A stretch of DNA of 64,000 nt from contig NZ_WTCR01000007.1 in assembly GCF_009795715.1 (NCBI RefSeq), positions 62,001-126,000 on the forward strand, in the 5' to 3' direction. This document shows positions 54,240-64,000 of the stretch, piece by piece (within the stretch, counting starts at the first letter, position 1; every line of letters starts with the position of its first letter). This stretch comes from Labilibaculum euxinicum. GTDB taxonomy: Bacteria; Bacteroidota; Bacteroidia; Bacteroidales; Marinifilaceae. The notes below the pieces were generated by a model. It did no database searches. It was given only the letters and a program-made list of their open reading frames with translations, and had not been told where the DNA came from. A program made the translations under genes and the position numbers.

Positions 54240-56291
54240 TTACTTGATCATATCAACACTTCGTTTTACAAATTTTGCTAACTCTGCTCCTTTCAACATA
54301 TTGTTGGCAAGCAATGCAAGGTCGATTAATTGTTTTACCAACTGATTGTCCTTACCATATCCTTTCAGCAATTCTTCTTTTTCAGCATTCACAGCAGAAA
54401 TTTGCTTCTGAACCTCAGCCATTTTATCTTTTTCCTCCTGAGGAACTTCGTCTTCTTTCTTGTCCTTTTTCAAAGCATCCAATTGCTCTCTTTCCTCGAA
54501 TAATGGAGTCAGTTTAGCTGAAACCTCAGCAAGCTTTTTGCCCATCTTAGCATCCTTATCGTTCAGAATGTTTTCAATTAAAGCATGATCCGAATTAACA
54601 ACCAAATTAAAAGAATCAGGCATTTCACCATAGAATCCCATTCCAGCATTCATGGCAGCCATGTCTTTCATACGACGCATAAATTCCGATTGAGTAATCA
54701 GCAATGGCTGCGCTTCCTCTCCTAACGATTCGAAAGCTACAATATAGTTTACTTTCCCCGATGGCAAATGAGAATTGAAAACAGGAATCAAGTCATTTCT
54801 TTGTTCTTCAGTAAGCTTAGATACTTTCACTTCATCTTTCTGAATCAATTTTTCAATGATATCAGAATCAACACGAACATATTTTGTAGTTGGTGTTTTT
54901 TGCTCCAAATGATTAATCAGGTGATTGTCCAACTGACTGTCCATTACCAAAACATCATATCCTTTTGCTTTTGCAGCCTCAATGTAAGTATACTGAGCAT
55001 CTACATCAGTAGCATATAAAGTAATGATGTTGCTGTCTTTATCTGTCTGATTTTCCTTGATAATTGCCTCATATTCTTCCATTGTAAAATACTTTCCTTC
55101 AGTATTTTTGAACAACATGAATTTTTTGGAACGATCGAAAAATTTATCTTCAGTCAACATTCCATACTGAATGAATATGCGTAAATCATCCCATTTCTTT
55201 TCGAAATCTGCACGGTCATTCTTGAAAATATCATTCAAGCTGTCGGCAACTTTCTTTGAGATATGACTGGCAATTTTCTTCACATTACCATCACTTTGCA
55301 GGTAAGAACGGGATACGTTCAATGGAATATCCGGAGAATCAATCACACCATGAAGCATGGTTAAAAATTCAGGAACAATTCCTTCAACCGAATCGGTAAC
55401 AAATACCTGATTGCAGTACAATTGAATTTTGTTCTTTTGAATTTCAACACTGTTCTTAATTTTTGGGAAATACAGTATACCGGTCAGGTTAAAAGGATAG
55501 TCAACATTCAAGTGAATGTGAAACAAAGGATCCTCTCCCATTGGATACAACTGACGGTAAAAATCGCTGTAATCTTCCTCCTTCAAATCAGCAGGCTTCT
55601 TTGTCCATGCAGGATTTGTATCGTTAATAATATTGTCTTCGTCGGTATCAACATTCTTACCGTCTTTCCATTCCTTTTTCTTTCCAAAAGCAATTTCTAT
55701 AGGTAAAAATTTACAATATTTGTTCAACAATTCCTGAATACGGCTCTCTTCCAAAAAGGCTTCTTCCTCTTCCGAAATGTGCATTACAATATCGGTTCCC
55801 CGATCAGCTTTCTCTACTTTCTCTAAAGTATATTCAGGATTTCCTTCACAACTCCATTTTACTGCTTCAGCACCTTCTTTGTGCGAAAGAGTCACAATAT
55901 CTACCTTATCGGATACCATAAACGAAGAGTAAAAACCCAATCCAAAATGACCAATAATGGCATTCGCCTGATCTTTGTATTTATCCATGAACTCTTCAGC
56001 TCCCGAAAATGCAATCTGATTGATGTATTTTTCAATCTCTTCCTGAGTCATACCAATACCGTTATCGGAAATAGTAATCGTCTTTGCTTCTTTATCAATA
56101 CTAACAGAAACTCTTAATTCTCCTACTTCCCCCTTAAATTCTCCTGAAGAAGCTAAAGTTTTCAATTTTTGAGTTGCATCAACTGCATTAGAAACAATTT
56201 CACGCAAAAAGATATCGTGATCTGAGTACAAAAACTTCTTAATAATTGGAAACAGATCGTTACTGGTAACACCAATTTTTCCTGTTGACAT
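54240..56291 (-). CDS. htpG: Molecular chaperone HtpG (Hsp90)
   Basis: The 683-residue protein has the GHKL ATP-binding motifs of Hsp90: FLREIVSNAVDATQKLK, ISDNGIGMT and IGHFGLGFYSSFMV, then the middle domain (LNVSRSYLQSDGNVKKI) and a C-terminal dimerisation domain. It lacks the MEEVD tail of eukaryotic Hsp90, as expected. A charged Lys/Glu insertion lies at about 605-640, typical of Bacteroidota. It is a cytosolic chaperone and stands alone with its own terminator; no CIRCE-type element was seen upstream. Confidence 0.97.
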   Translation of the reverse strand: MSTGKIGVTSNDLFPIIKKFLYSDHDIFLREIVSNAVDATQKLKTLASSGEFKGEVGELRVSVSIDKEAKTITISDNGIGMTQEEIEKYINQIAFSGAEEFMDKYKDQANAIIGHFGLGFYSSFMVSDKVDIVTLSHKEGAEAVKWSCEGNPEYTLEKVEKADRGTDIVMHISEEEEAFLEESRIQELLNKYCKFLPIEIAFGKKKEWKDGKNVDTDEDNIINDTNPAWTKKPADLKEEDYSDFYRQLYPMGEDPLFHIHLNVDYPFNLTGILYFPKIKNSVEIQKNKIQLYCNQVFVTDSVEGIVPEFLTMLHGVIDSPDIPLNVSRSYLQSDGNVKKIASHISKKVADSLNDIFKNDRADFEKKWDDLRIFIQYGMLTEDKFFDRSKKFMLFKNTEGKYFTMEEYEAIIKENQTDKDSNIITLYATDVDAQYTYIEAAKAKGYDVLVMDSQLDNHLINHLEQKTPTTKYVRVDSDIIEKLIQKDEVKVSKLTEEQRNDLIPVFNSHLPSGKVNYIVAFESLGEEAQPLLITQSEFMRRMKDMAAMNAGMGFYGEMPDSFNLVVNSDHALIENILNDKDAKMGKKLAEVSAKLTPLFEEREQLDALKKDKKEDEVPQEEKDKMAEVQKQISAVNAEKEELLKGYGKDNQLVKQLIDLALLANNMLKGAELAKFVKRSVDMIK

Positions 56292-56696
56292 AGTTATATC
56301 GTTTTAAAATTTTGAATTACAATTTTTCGAATGTGGAATAGTCAAAGCCTATGCCAAGAGAAATTTTCTGTCAATAAGACAGGAAACAAGAAAAAATTTC
56401 AGAATGCTGTCAGTACTTCTCAAATTAAACGACAAACAAAGTACATAATTGTTAGCTGGCACGCAGACCTCAGCCATCATATTACTGATAATTGTTTACT
56501 GACACTTTACAAAACATGTTAAATACTATTCCATTTTATTAAAAAATCATAAAAAGCAACTGCTGTTTAACCTTATATTGTATTTTCCTGATAAATTTAC
56601 AATTCTCAAAAGGAAGCAATATCAGCCAATTAAAATTACATTGTATCCTTTTCAAACGTTCAATCGTCTTAGTCTTACTAATAACAAAAACAAAGT
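56292..56696. other. Divergent intergenic region without a supported gene
   Basis: These 405 bases separate htpG from the DUF5686 gene and must contain both promoters. A short hairpin CTGTC-AATAA-GACAG lies at about 56369. The 63-residue frame inside has no codon bias or motif to support it. No TAnnTTTG element with good spacing was found. Confidence 0.6.
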
Positions 56697-59330
56697 ATGA
56701 TCAAATTCACAATTAGCTCCCTACTACTCTTATGCTCCTTACTGAGCAATGCACAACAAATTACAGGTACAATATCCGATACAGATGGCAATGCCATTCC
56801 ATTTGCTAATATCTACATAAAAACGCTGGCTACCGGAACAACCTCAAATATCGACGGACAGTATCAATTAGACCTCCCCAACGGCGAATGGGAGCTCGAA
56901 TACCGGTATTTGGGTTTTAAAACCAAAAATGTAAAGGTGAGGATCAACAACAAAGATGTTGAAATGAATGTTGCTTTGGCTCCTCAAACCTATCAGTTAA
57001 AGGAAGTAAAAGTATTGGCCAGCGGTGAGGATCCGGCCTACTATGTAATGAGGAAAGCCATTGCAATGGGCGATTATTATACCAAGCAAGTCAGCGAATA
57101 CAACAATACGGTTTACTTAAAAGGATCGGGAAAAATCACCAGTGTACCACGGCTTTTTAAAAAGAAACTGGCTGAAGAAGGCATTACTGAAAACAAGACT
57201 TTTGTGACGGAAAACATATCTAAAATTCACTTCGAACTTCCCGATAAAATTGAAGAGGAAGTGATATCTGTTCGTTCATCGGGTTTAGGCGAGCAGACCA
57301 ACCCAATGCAGTTTATTACGGCCAACTTATATGACACCAAGGACGATGGATTCATATCACCCTTAGATAAAACAGCATTTTCTGTCTACAAATTTCAGTT
57401 GAAATCGGTTTTTGAAGATCAGGGAAGAATGATCAACAGAATTAAAGTAACGCCCAAACGAAAAGGAAAAGATCTCTTTCGTGGATTTCTGAATATTGCC
57501 GAAAATTTCTGGAACATTCATTCCGCCGATTTACAACTCAATCTTCCAATGACAGATGTACACATGCATCAATTGTATGCTCCTGTTAACGAAAGCGTAT
57601 GGATGCCGGTAAGTTTCGATTTTGATGTGAATTTTAAAGGAATGGGATTTGGCATGAATATGATTTATGTTGCTTCCATTAAAGACTATCAGATAACACT
57701 AAACCCTGATTTGGATCATGATTACCTAAAACAACAGGAACTGGCTTTAAAGCAGGAAGCTGAAAGCATCAGGGAAGTAACCAACCAGCAAGATTCGAAA
57801 GTTCTGTCTGTTAAAGAAAAAAAGCGGAAAAATGAAATCCAAAATCTTTTGGAAAAGGACGATATGAATAATTCGGAAATGCGAAAGTTGTACCGATTGA
57901 TGGAAAAAGAAAATCAGGAAAAGCGTGCAGAGAAGGTAAAAGAACCTCTGGAAATTAAAATCGAAAAGCTGAAAATTGCTAAAGATGCCAAAGATAAAGA
58001 TTCCTTATACTGGACTCAGATGAGACCCATTCCTCTATCGGAAGATGAAAAGATTAGTTTCACAAAAAAAGATTCGATCGAAATTGTTCGTAACACCCCG
58101 GAATACAAAGATTCTGTTCGCCAGGAAAATCGGAAATTTAAATTCAAACATGTTTTGTTTGGTAAAACATATCAATACAAAGAAGAAAATTCTTCACTCA
58201 CAGTTCCAGGCCTTTTTGCTTTCGATAAAATTTCCTACAACACGGTTCAGGGTTTTACATTTAATGCGCCTTTCAGATATACTAAAAAGGATACCATTGG
58301 TCATTATTTCGATTTATCACCTGATTTCACCTATGCCTTCTCCCGAAAGCATCTCGATTATTCATTAAGCAGCAGATATCGTTACAACGGTATGAAACGG
58401 GCTTGGATCGGGTTTAAAGGAGGAAGCAAAGCGGTTGATTTTAATGAAGAATCCGGTATAAATCCGATGCTGAATATGATGACTTCTCTTTACTATAAAG
58501 ACAATCATTTAAAACTGTATGATAAAAACTATGTGAATATCTGGCATGAAACCGATCTGGCAAATGGCTTAAATCTTCATACGGAATTAGAGTATGCCAA
58601 CAGGAAACAACTTTACAACACCAATAAATTCTATTTCACTGGTCCGAAAGACAACGCCTATACTCCCAACATCCCAACAGGCGTAAATCCCGAATTGATT
58701 CGAGACAACAAAGCATTAACTTTTATTGCCCAATTAGAATACACTCCTCGTAATCGATACACCATTAAAAAAGGTGTTAAAAGCATGGTCAACTATCATT
58801 CGCAACCAACATTTTCAATACTTTATAAACAGGGAATTAGCGATGTAATCGATTCGGAAACCGACTATTCCATGTTGGAAGTATCGGTAAAACAAGCATT
58901 TGACATTGGCTTTAACGATCGTTTAAAATATAGCACCCGAGCCGGAAGTTTCCTTACCAACAAGCAGACTTTCTTTGCTGATTACCGCCATTTCAACACC
59001 AGCAAACCAGTACTTATGTTTGCGAACAAATGGGATACTTTCCGATTACTTGATTACTATCAACACTCAACAACAGAAGATTATCTAGAAGCACACCTGC
59101 AATACACATCCGATCGGTTTCTGCTAAAGCGGTTGCCAATACTGAATAATTCAATGGTAATTCAGGAAAGATTATTTGCCAATTACCTGACTCATGCTGA
59201 TAAAAAGAATTACTGGGAGGTTGGATACGGTTTATCGCAAATATTCCTTCTCTTAGATGTAGAGGTTGTCTGGAGTTTTGATGGCAAACATCACCAGGAC
59301 ACAGGAATTAAATTGAAACTTAATTTCTAA
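56697..59330 (+). CDS. DUF5686 outer-membrane protein with carboxypeptidase-like regulatory domain
   Basis: The 877-residue protein has a signal peptide (LLLCSLLSNAQ), an N-terminal CarboxypepD_reg-like beta domain at about 20-105 (GTISDTDGNAIPFANIYIK; GTTSNIDGQYQLDL), a DUF5686 region, a very charged helical stretch at about 345-450 (Lys/Glu rich, likely coiled coil) and a C-terminal half of beta-barrel strands ending LKLNF, an outer-membrane insertion-type terminus. It is thus an outer-membrane protein without TonB-receptor plug features. Its cargo or role is unknown. A terminator follows. Confidence 0.88.
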   Translation: MIKFTISSLLLLCSLLSNAQQITGTISDTDGNAIPFANIYIKTLATGTTSNIDGQYQLDLPNGEWELEYRYLGFKTKNVKVRINNKDVEMNVALAPQTYQLKEVKVLASGEDPAYYVMRKAIAMGDYYTKQVSEYNNTVYLKGSGKITSVPRLFKKKLAEEGITENKTFVTENISKIHFELPDKIEEEVISVRSSGLGEQTNPMQFITANLYDTKDDGFISPLDKTAFSVYKFQLKSVFEDQGRMINRIKVTPKRKGKDLFRGFLNIAENFWNIHSADLQLNLPMTDVHMHQLYAPVNESVWMPVSFDFDVNFKGMGFGMNMIYVASIKDYQITLNPDLDHDYLKQQELALKQEAESIREVTNQQDSKVLSVKEKKRKNEIQNLLEKDDMNNSEMRKLYRLMEKENQEKRAEKVKEPLEIKIEKLKIAKDAKDKDSLYWTQMRPIPLSEDEKISFTKKDSIEIVRNTPEYKDSVRQENRKFKFKHVLFGKTYQYKEENSSLTVPGLFAFDKISYNTVQGFTFNAPFRYTKKDTIGHYFDLSPDFTYAFSRKHLDYSLSSRYRYNGMKRAWIGFKGGSKAVDFNEESGINPMLNMMTSLYYKDNHLKLYDKNYVNIWHETDLANGLNLHTELEYANRKQLYNTNKFYFTGPKDNAYTPNIPTGVNPELIRDNKALTFIAQLEYTPRNRYTIKKGVKSMVNYHSQPTFSILYKQGISDVIDSETDYSMLEVSVKQAFDIGFNDRLKYSTRAGSFLTNKQTFFADYRHFNTSKPVLMFANKWDTFRLLDYYQHSTTEDYLEAHLQYTSDRFLLKRLPILNNSMVIQERLFANYLTHADKKNYWEVGYGLSQIFLLLDVEVVWSFDGKHHQDTGIKLKLNF

Positions 59331-59344
59331 ATTGAACATATAAA

Positions 59345-59374
59345 AAGAGGCTGTCTCAATAGAAACAGCCTCTT
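59345..59374. terminator. Bidirectional terminator between convergent genes
   Basis: AAGAGGCTGT (59345-59354) and ACAGCCTCTT (59365-59374) form a perfect 10-bp stem with A- and T-rich flanks on both sides, serving the DUF5686 and M49 peptidase genes. Confidence 0.85.
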
Positions 59375-59378
59375 CATT

Positions 59379-61343
59379 TTAATTTATATTCGGTAGAAAG
59401 GAATACCTCTCTCCATACTCAAGCATCTGCTCCATAAAATCCATTGGATAAGAAATTCGAACATCAACAATTTTGCCTTCTTCGTAAACCGGGTGGTAAT
59501 CCGGATTAATAAAGCCGGCATAAGCAGCCAGATTCAGCTTTTCGAATCTTTCCTTCACTTCCTTATGTAACTCAACATCAACCTTCACGGCATAATCTTC
59601 AACCAGACGTTTACCTGCCTCAAAATCGCCTTCCGATTTTATTCGTTGTACTTCTTTCAATAAATCTCCAAATAGTGTTCTCAGTTTTAGATAATCATTC
59701 ACAACATAGTAAGTCTTCCCTTCTTCCTGCACCTTCACAATCACCTTATCCGATTCTCCTTTTTCAAAAACCCACTTGGCTATTAACTGACGATTTCTCA
59801 TGTGAGATTCTTCAATCTCTTTTCCCAAGTCAATTCTGGTCAGCTGAGTAATTAATCCATTGCGAATGTACCCGTCGTATTCAGCTTTGGCAACCTCCAA
59901 ACATGGCATCAATCCCAAGTCTACCATTTTAGTATCCATCATGTAATACAAGGCAAATAAATCAGCCCGGGCCTCTTCCAATGTTGAATGGTAATTTTTT
60001 AATGCATCCATCCCCACACCAGGCAACAACTGTCCCGAACCATGACCAAGACATTCGTGCAAGTCGGTATGCAGGTTTCCTCCCAAATATCCATGCTCTT
60101 TTGCCCGAGCAACTTCCTCTTTACTATAGGCGAATTCATCAATCATTCCACTTTTTAAAGACGACTGATGATAGGCATGCGTAATGTTATCTATCGTAAC
60201 TGATTTACTTCCATGTTCTTTACGAATCCATTCTGCATTTGGCAAATTAACCCCAATAGGCGTTGCCGGATGACAATCGCCCCCGAGCATGACTACCGTA
60301 ATTACCTTTGCACTCACCCCTTTCACCTTTTCCTTTTTGAATCGCTTATCAACAGGAGAGTGATCTTCGAACCACTGTGCATTATCGGAAATAATCACAG
60401 CTCTTTTGGTGGCTTCAATATCTTTAAAATTAACGATAGATTCCCAACTGCCTTTAATTGCCAAAGCATCACCATACACTTCAATAAAACCGTTCACTAC
60501 ATCCACATGAGTATCTAAATCTTTCACCCATAAAATTGAATATTCATCGAAGGCTTTTAAATCGCCGGTTTTATAAAACTCAACCAATTTCACCAAGGAT
60601 TCTCTTTGAAGTTCACTATCCGCAACAGGTATCGCCTTCTCCAGCCAAAACACAATTTTTTCAATGGCCTCGGAATACATTCCTCCCACTTTCCATGTTT
60701 TTTCAATCAGCTCACCATTTTCTTTCACCAACTTGGAATTCAAACCTGCAGAAATTGGCCGTTCCGGATCTCCCTTTTCCATTTTGGCATAAAAATCTTC
60801 CGCCTCCTTCTCACAAACTCCCTCATAGTAGTTATTTGCAGAATCCTTTATTAAATCCAGTTCAGGATTCAAAACCACACGTTTTGCATCCACATCTTCA
60901 TCGAACAAAACAGGAACCAATCTGGTCAGCAAACCAACAACATCTTCTCCCTCCAACAAAGGCAACAACTCGTAATTTGTATTGCTCAACAGTTCGCCAA
61001 AGTACTCTTCAGAGAATTCAGGCATGAACTTATCCATCGAATAATGATGATGAATTCCGTTTGAGAACCAAACTCTCTTGGCATAAACCAAAAAGCTTTT
61101 GAATTCATCCGATTCCCGATCGCCATCGTATGATCTAGCAATAGCCTCCAAAGTGCGGCGAATGCTAAGATTATTTTTATTGTTTTGATCGAACAGAATA
61201 TCGCGGCCGCAACGCGCAGCTTCCGCCAGATAATAAATCAATTCTTTCTGACTCAAACTTAGTTCCTCAAATCCGGGAACCTGGTATCTTAGTATCTTTA
61301 TATCAGCAAACTGCTCTGTTTGATATTGGAATATTTTACTCAT
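59379..61343 (-). CDS. Dipeptidyl peptidase III-like zinc peptidase (family M49)
   Basis: The 654-residue protein has the M49 signature HECLGHGSGQLLPG (the HExxxH-type motif) followed about 55 residues later by TLEEARADLFALYY, which supplies the third zinc ligand glutamate. It is a metallopeptidase that removes dipeptides from the N-termini of small peptides. It has no signal peptide and should be cytoplasmic, unlike some exported Bacteroides relatives. It overlaps the upstream gene by four bases, so the two are translationally coupled. Confidence 0.93.
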   Translation of the reverse strand: MSKIFQYQTEQFADIKILRYQVPGFEELSLSQKELIYYLAEAARCGRDILFDQNNKNNLSIRRTLEAIARSYDGDRESDEFKSFLVYAKRVWFSNGIHHHYSMDKFMPEFSEEYFGELLSNTNYELLPLLEGEDVVGLLTRLVPVLFDEDVDAKRVVLNPELDLIKDSANNYYEGVCEKEAEDFYAKMEKGDPERPISAGLNSKLVKENGELIEKTWKVGGMYSEAIEKIVFWLEKAIPVADSELQRESLVKLVEFYKTGDLKAFDEYSILWVKDLDTHVDVVNGFIEVYGDALAIKGSWESIVNFKDIEATKRAVIISDNAQWFEDHSPVDKRFKKEKVKGVSAKVITVVMLGGDCHPATPIGVNLPNAEWIRKEHGSKSVTIDNITHAYHQSSLKSGMIDEFAYSKEEVARAKEHGYLGGNLHTDLHECLGHGSGQLLPGVGMDALKNYHSTLEEARADLFALYYMMDTKMVDLGLMPCLEVAKAEYDGYIRNGLITQLTRIDLGKEIEESHMRNRQLIAKWVFEKGESDKVIVKVQEEGKTYYVVNDYLKLRTLFGDLLKEVQRIKSEGDFEAGKRLVEDYAVKVDVELHKEVKERFEKLNLAAYAGFINPDYHPVYEEGKIVDVRISYPMDFMEQMLEYGERYSFLPNIN

Positions 61344-62158
61344 TTCTCTTTCTTATTTCTTACATCAATATTTTCAACTAATACCCATTTCCCTTTTTGA
61401 TACTCAAGCGCATCGTAAGAAAAATCAGGTCCGTAATATTCAAATTGATTCTGATAAACTGGCAATGACGGCGCCAAATGATCAAATACAATTCTTTTAT
61501 CTTTTTTGTTGTATTGAATAGTCATTCTTGCCTGTTTGGCGTATTCGAAAACTATTCTGTCTAAAATTTTTCCTTTCCAGATAATCACCGGCATACCAAA
61601 AGTAACTTTTCCTTTCTCATCAAAACTAAGCACTTCAACAAGCTTCTTGTTGGTTCGGAAATCATTTCCATCCCATCCCAACAAGAAATAAGAATTACCA
61701 GATTTTGCCTTAAACGGAATAATTTGATAGTACAACGCACCCGGCCAATTTACTGCCGGGTATTGATGAAACATATCAGCTACAAGCTTCGCATCATGCA
61801 AAACCTCAACCCGAGTTGATTTCTTCAGTTTAATTTGCAGCAGCCCAAAATATCGGTAAGTTCCATCATCCAAAACACAATTCCAATTAAAAATCCGAAA
61901 TTTCTGATCGGGAGAAATCAACTTACCCATTTTTGATAATTCAGAAAACGGATAATCAAAACTCTGTTCTTCAACCAACAAATCCGAAAATATGTTTTCA
62001 ATTTCATTACAGATACTCAATTTTAAAGAATCAGTATCAGCCAGAACCAAACGATCAAACTTAGATTTGATTTGCTGTTCCTTCTCCAATAAATTAATCT
62101 GCGAAAAAAGACTCGAAGACCCGAGTAAGACAAAAAACACAAGTAATAATTTTCTCAT
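61340..62158 (-). CDS. Exported protein of unknown function, coupled to the M49 peptidase
   Basis: From the ATG at 62158 the 272-residue protein has a signal peptide (LLLVFFVLLGSSSLFSQ) and a beta-rich mature part (FRIFNWNCVLDDGTYRYFGLLQIK; YYQIIPFKAKSGNSYFLLGWDGND). The pattern recurs in Bacteroidota as a protein of unknown role. Its stop overlaps the ATG of the peptidase gene (ATGA), so they form one operon. The frame also opens at a TTG at 62161. Confidence 0.75.
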   Translation of the reverse strand: MRKLLLVFFVLLGSSSLFSQINLLEKEQQIKSKFDRLVLADTDSLKLSICNEIENIFSDLLVEEQSFDYPFSELSKMGKLISPDQKFRIFNWNCVLDDGTYRYFGLLQIKLKKSTRVEVLHDAKLVADMFHQYPAVNWPGALYYQIIPFKAKSGNSYFLLGWDGNDFRTNKKLVEVLSFDEKGKVTFGMPVIIWKGKILDRIVFEYAKQARMTIQYNKKDKRIVFDHLAPSLPVYQNQFEYYGPDFSYDALEYQKGKWVLVENIDVRNKKEK

Positions 62159-62208
62159 CAATCTATTTTTGAATATTCTTACAGGAACAGCATCAATTCT
62201 GTGAAATA

Positions 62209-63402
62209 TTATTTTTTCACCTTATTCATTGCCTCAATTAGTAAATCTGAGGCATGATGAATTTCCTCATCAGTAATATTTAAGGGAGGTGCAATTCGAA
62301 AAGCTCCGGCACAAAATAAGAAAGGATCCATAATAACACCCAACTCATATGCTTCTTTCATGATAGCAAGCATGATCTCCTGAGATTCTACAATTACAGC
62401 AATAAACAGTCCCAACTGTCGAAATCCTTTCACCATTGGATGATCTTTTAGCAAAGTCACAAAAAGCTCTCCTTTGCGCTGAACATCATCAACAATATTT
62501 TCCTCCAAAAGCACTTCCAGAGCAGCCTTAGCCGCAGCACAACACACAGGATGTCCTCCAAAAGTGGTAATGTGTCCCAACATTGGATTGCTCTTAAACG
62601 TGTCAAGTATCTTTTTATCCGATATAAAAGCTCCAATTGGCATCCCGCCTCCCATTGCCTTCGCCAGACAAAGAATATCGGGAACAACATCGAAATGCTC
62701 AAACGCAAAAAGTTTTCCTGTTCGTCCAAATCCCATTTGAACCTCATCGAAAATCAGTAAAGCACCTTTTTCGGTACACCTTGCCCTCAAAGTCTGAATG
62801 AAATCTTTGGTTGGAATAATCATTCCTCCTTCGGACTGGATGGGTTCCAAAATAACACAGGCTGTTTTATTGGTTATTTCCTCTAAATCCAAAATATTTC
62901 CGAATTCAATAATTCGAATGTCCGGCAATAATGGACGAAAGGCATTTTTCAATTCCTCGTCACCCAATACACTTAATGCTCCGTGAGTACTTCCGTGATA
63001 TGCATTTTTAAAAGTAATTATTTCAGATCTACCGGTAAATCTCTTAGCCAATTTTAAAGCTCCCTCATTGGCTTCACTCCCCGAATTCACAAAGTAAACC
63101 GAATTTAAACTCTCAGGCAGATTATCAGATAAGAGCTTGGCCAATTGAACCTGAGGAGATTCAATGAACTCACCATACACCATTAAGTGCATATATTTAT
63201 CAACCTGATCTTTAATGGCCTGACGAACACGAGGATGCCCATGCCCAAGGTTACTAACAGAAACGCCCGATACGAGATCCAAATATGGCTTTCCGTCCGG
63301 GCTGTACATATATATACCTTCTGCCCTCTCTATTTCCAATGCAATAGGAAAATCAGAGGTTGTAGCTACATGCTGCAGAAATAATTGTCGATTTGTAATC
63401 AT
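62209..63402 (-). CDS. Class III aminotransferase, acetylornithine/4-aminobutyrate type
   Basis: The 397-residue protein has the class III features: LVSGVSVSNLGHGHPRV, VNSGSEANEGALKLAKR, FDEVQMGFGRTGKLFA and the Schiff-base lysine in CLAKAMGGGMPIGAF, with TFGGHPVCCAA near the end. It transfers an omega-amino group to 2-oxoglutarate; acetylornithine, ornithine or GABA are all possible donors. No arginine-biosynthesis gene adjoins it, so I do not assign a gene name. Confidence 0.92.
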   Translation of the reverse strand: MITNRQLFLQHVATTSDFPIALEIERAEGIYMYSPDGKPYLDLVSGVSVSNLGHGHPRVRQAIKDQVDKYMHLMVYGEFIESPQVQLAKLLSDNLPESLNSVYFVNSGSEANEGALKLAKRFTGRSEIITFKNAYHGSTHGALSVLGDEELKNAFRPLLPDIRIIEFGNILDLEEITNKTACVILEPIQSEGGMIIPTKDFIQTLRARCTEKGALLIFDEVQMGFGRTGKLFAFEHFDVVPDILCLAKAMGGGMPIGAFISDKKILDTFKSNPMLGHITTFGGHPVCCAAAKAALEVLLEENIVDDVQRKGELFVTLLKDHPMVKGFRQLGLFIAVIVESQEIMLAIMKEAYELGVIMDPFLFCAGAFRIAPPLNITDEEIHHASDLLIEAMNKVKK

Positions 63403-63456
63403 AAACAGAATTTTTATTTAAATACAAAATTCAATAAAAATCCTGCCATAAAAAAA

Positions 63457-64000
63457 CTATCGTGTCATTAAATTAATATCTCCTAATAATTTATCACGAT
63501 ATGATTTTCCTATAGGAATTGCTTTTGACCCACTTTCAGTTTCAATCACAACTGAATTATCTTCAATCACTCCAATTTTACTCAAATTAACGATATATGA
63601 ACGGTGGATTCTTGAAAAACGAGTAGAGGGCATCTTTTCTTCGATGGCCTTCATGGTAAAATGTATTGTGTATTTTTCATGATAAGAATTCACAACAACA
63701 TAATTTTCAAGAGCTTCAATCCATAAAATGTCATCGTAATTCAAACGAACCAATGCCGAATTACTTTTTATGAAAATCTCATTCTTATCCTGCATAAAAC
63801 CTTCGCTGTTTTTATAGCGACGGTTAGCCTTACTAACCGCTTTAAAAAACCTACTGTAACTAATAGGTTTTAATAAATAATCAGTAACATCGTACTCAAA
63901 AGCTTCCAGAGCATACTGTTCTTTTGAAGAGATAATAATAATTTGCGGTGTAGTACTTAAGCTATTTAAAAATTCCATGCCACTCATTTCCGGCATTTCA
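63457..64000 (-). CDS. LytTR family response regulator (5' end beyond the window)
   Basis: The visible 181 residues begin in the receiver domain (EMPEMSGMEFLNSL; TDYLLKPISYSRF, with the conserved Lys-Pro) and end in a LytTR DNA-binding domain (ILWIEALENYVVVNSY; TRFSRIHRSYIVNLSKI). The phosphorylated aspartate should lie just past the right edge, before EMPEMSG. The methionine at 63996 is internal, not the start. Its partner histidine kinase is probably encoded upstream, beyond the window. Confidence 0.92.
   Translation of the reverse strand, partial: EMPEMSGMEFLNSLSTTPQIIIISSKEQYALEAFEYDVTDYLLKPISYSRFFKAVSKANRRYKNSEGFMQDKNEIFIKSNSALVRLNYDDILWIEALENYVVVNSYHEKYTIHFTMKAIEEKMPSTRFSRIHRSYIVNLSKIGVIEDNSVVIETESGSKAIPIGKSYRDKLLGDINLMTR

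Overview
The window is AT-rich chromosomal DNA from a member of the Bacteroidota, most likely an anaerobic or facultative marine Bacteroidales/Marinilabiliales-type organism; this placement is inferred. The evidence is a type B type IX secretion (T9SS) sorting domain, an ECF sigma/FecR pair, a CarboxypepD_reg-like/DUF5686 outer-membrane protein, the MoxR-DUF58-DUF4129-DUF4350 cluster, a flavodiiron protein, TAnnTTTG-type -7 promoter elements and very short intergenic gaps. I found no tRNA or rRNA gene, no CRISPR array and no transposase.

Layout. 1-6.2 kb (minus strand): the start of a DUF438-like gene, a MurG-like glycosyltransferase, an LpxH-like metallophosphoesterase, a 41-bp tandem repeat array, an RluA pseudouridine synthase, a U32 family protein and a small membrane protein. 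6.25-8.1 kb: a hipBA toxin-antitoxin module with repeated candidate operator boxes. 8.3-12.8 kb: a cell-surface signalling cassette (ECF sigma factor, FecR anti-sigma, STN domain fused to a small outer-membrane barrel, DNRLRE lipoprotein). 13-14.3 kb: a lipoprotein. 14.3-21.4 kb: a divergent RDD gene and the operon SpoIIM / membrane protein / DUF4129 / DUF4350 / MoxR / DUF58. 21.4-30.9 kb: cyclophilin, HAD hydrolase, a phosphatase, a class V aminotransferase, acyl-CoA ligase, alkaline phosphatase and a YibE/F membrane protein. 31.1-31.75 kb: a cysteine-rich double-glycine peptide gene lying between the yibF gene and a second copy of its 3' end. 31.9-38.8 kb: housekeeping and hypothetical genes, CorA, and a gene-free kilobase with a second, degenerate ~41-bp repeat array.

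38.8-42.5 kb (minus strand) carries the most unusual system: a signal-less solute-binding-like protein with a DUF1858-like N-terminus, a HypB/UreG-like P-loop GTPase with CxxC pairs, a soluble ABC ATPase that also has a DUF1858-like N-terminus, and a small zinc-ribbon protein. No permease gene is present. I read it as a probable cytoplasmic metal- or cofactor-handling machine rather than a transporter (inference). 42.7-49.6 kb: a T9SS-exported Ig-like repeat protein, an ABC-2 exporter pair, a Crp/Fnr regulator and a flavodiiron protein whose leader carries a strong inverted repeat. 49.9-64 kb: a small outer-membrane protein, an aspartate-type aminotransferase, a DEAD-box helicase, HtpG, the DUF5686 protein, a dipeptidyl peptidase III-like M49 peptidase with a small exported partner, a class III aminotransferase and a LytTR response regulator cut by the right edge.

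Start codons were re-examined. Several reading frames open at TTG or GTG upstream of a better ATG; in those cases the ATG is annotated and the alternative is mentioned. Rho-independent terminators were recognised as a hairpin followed by a T-run.
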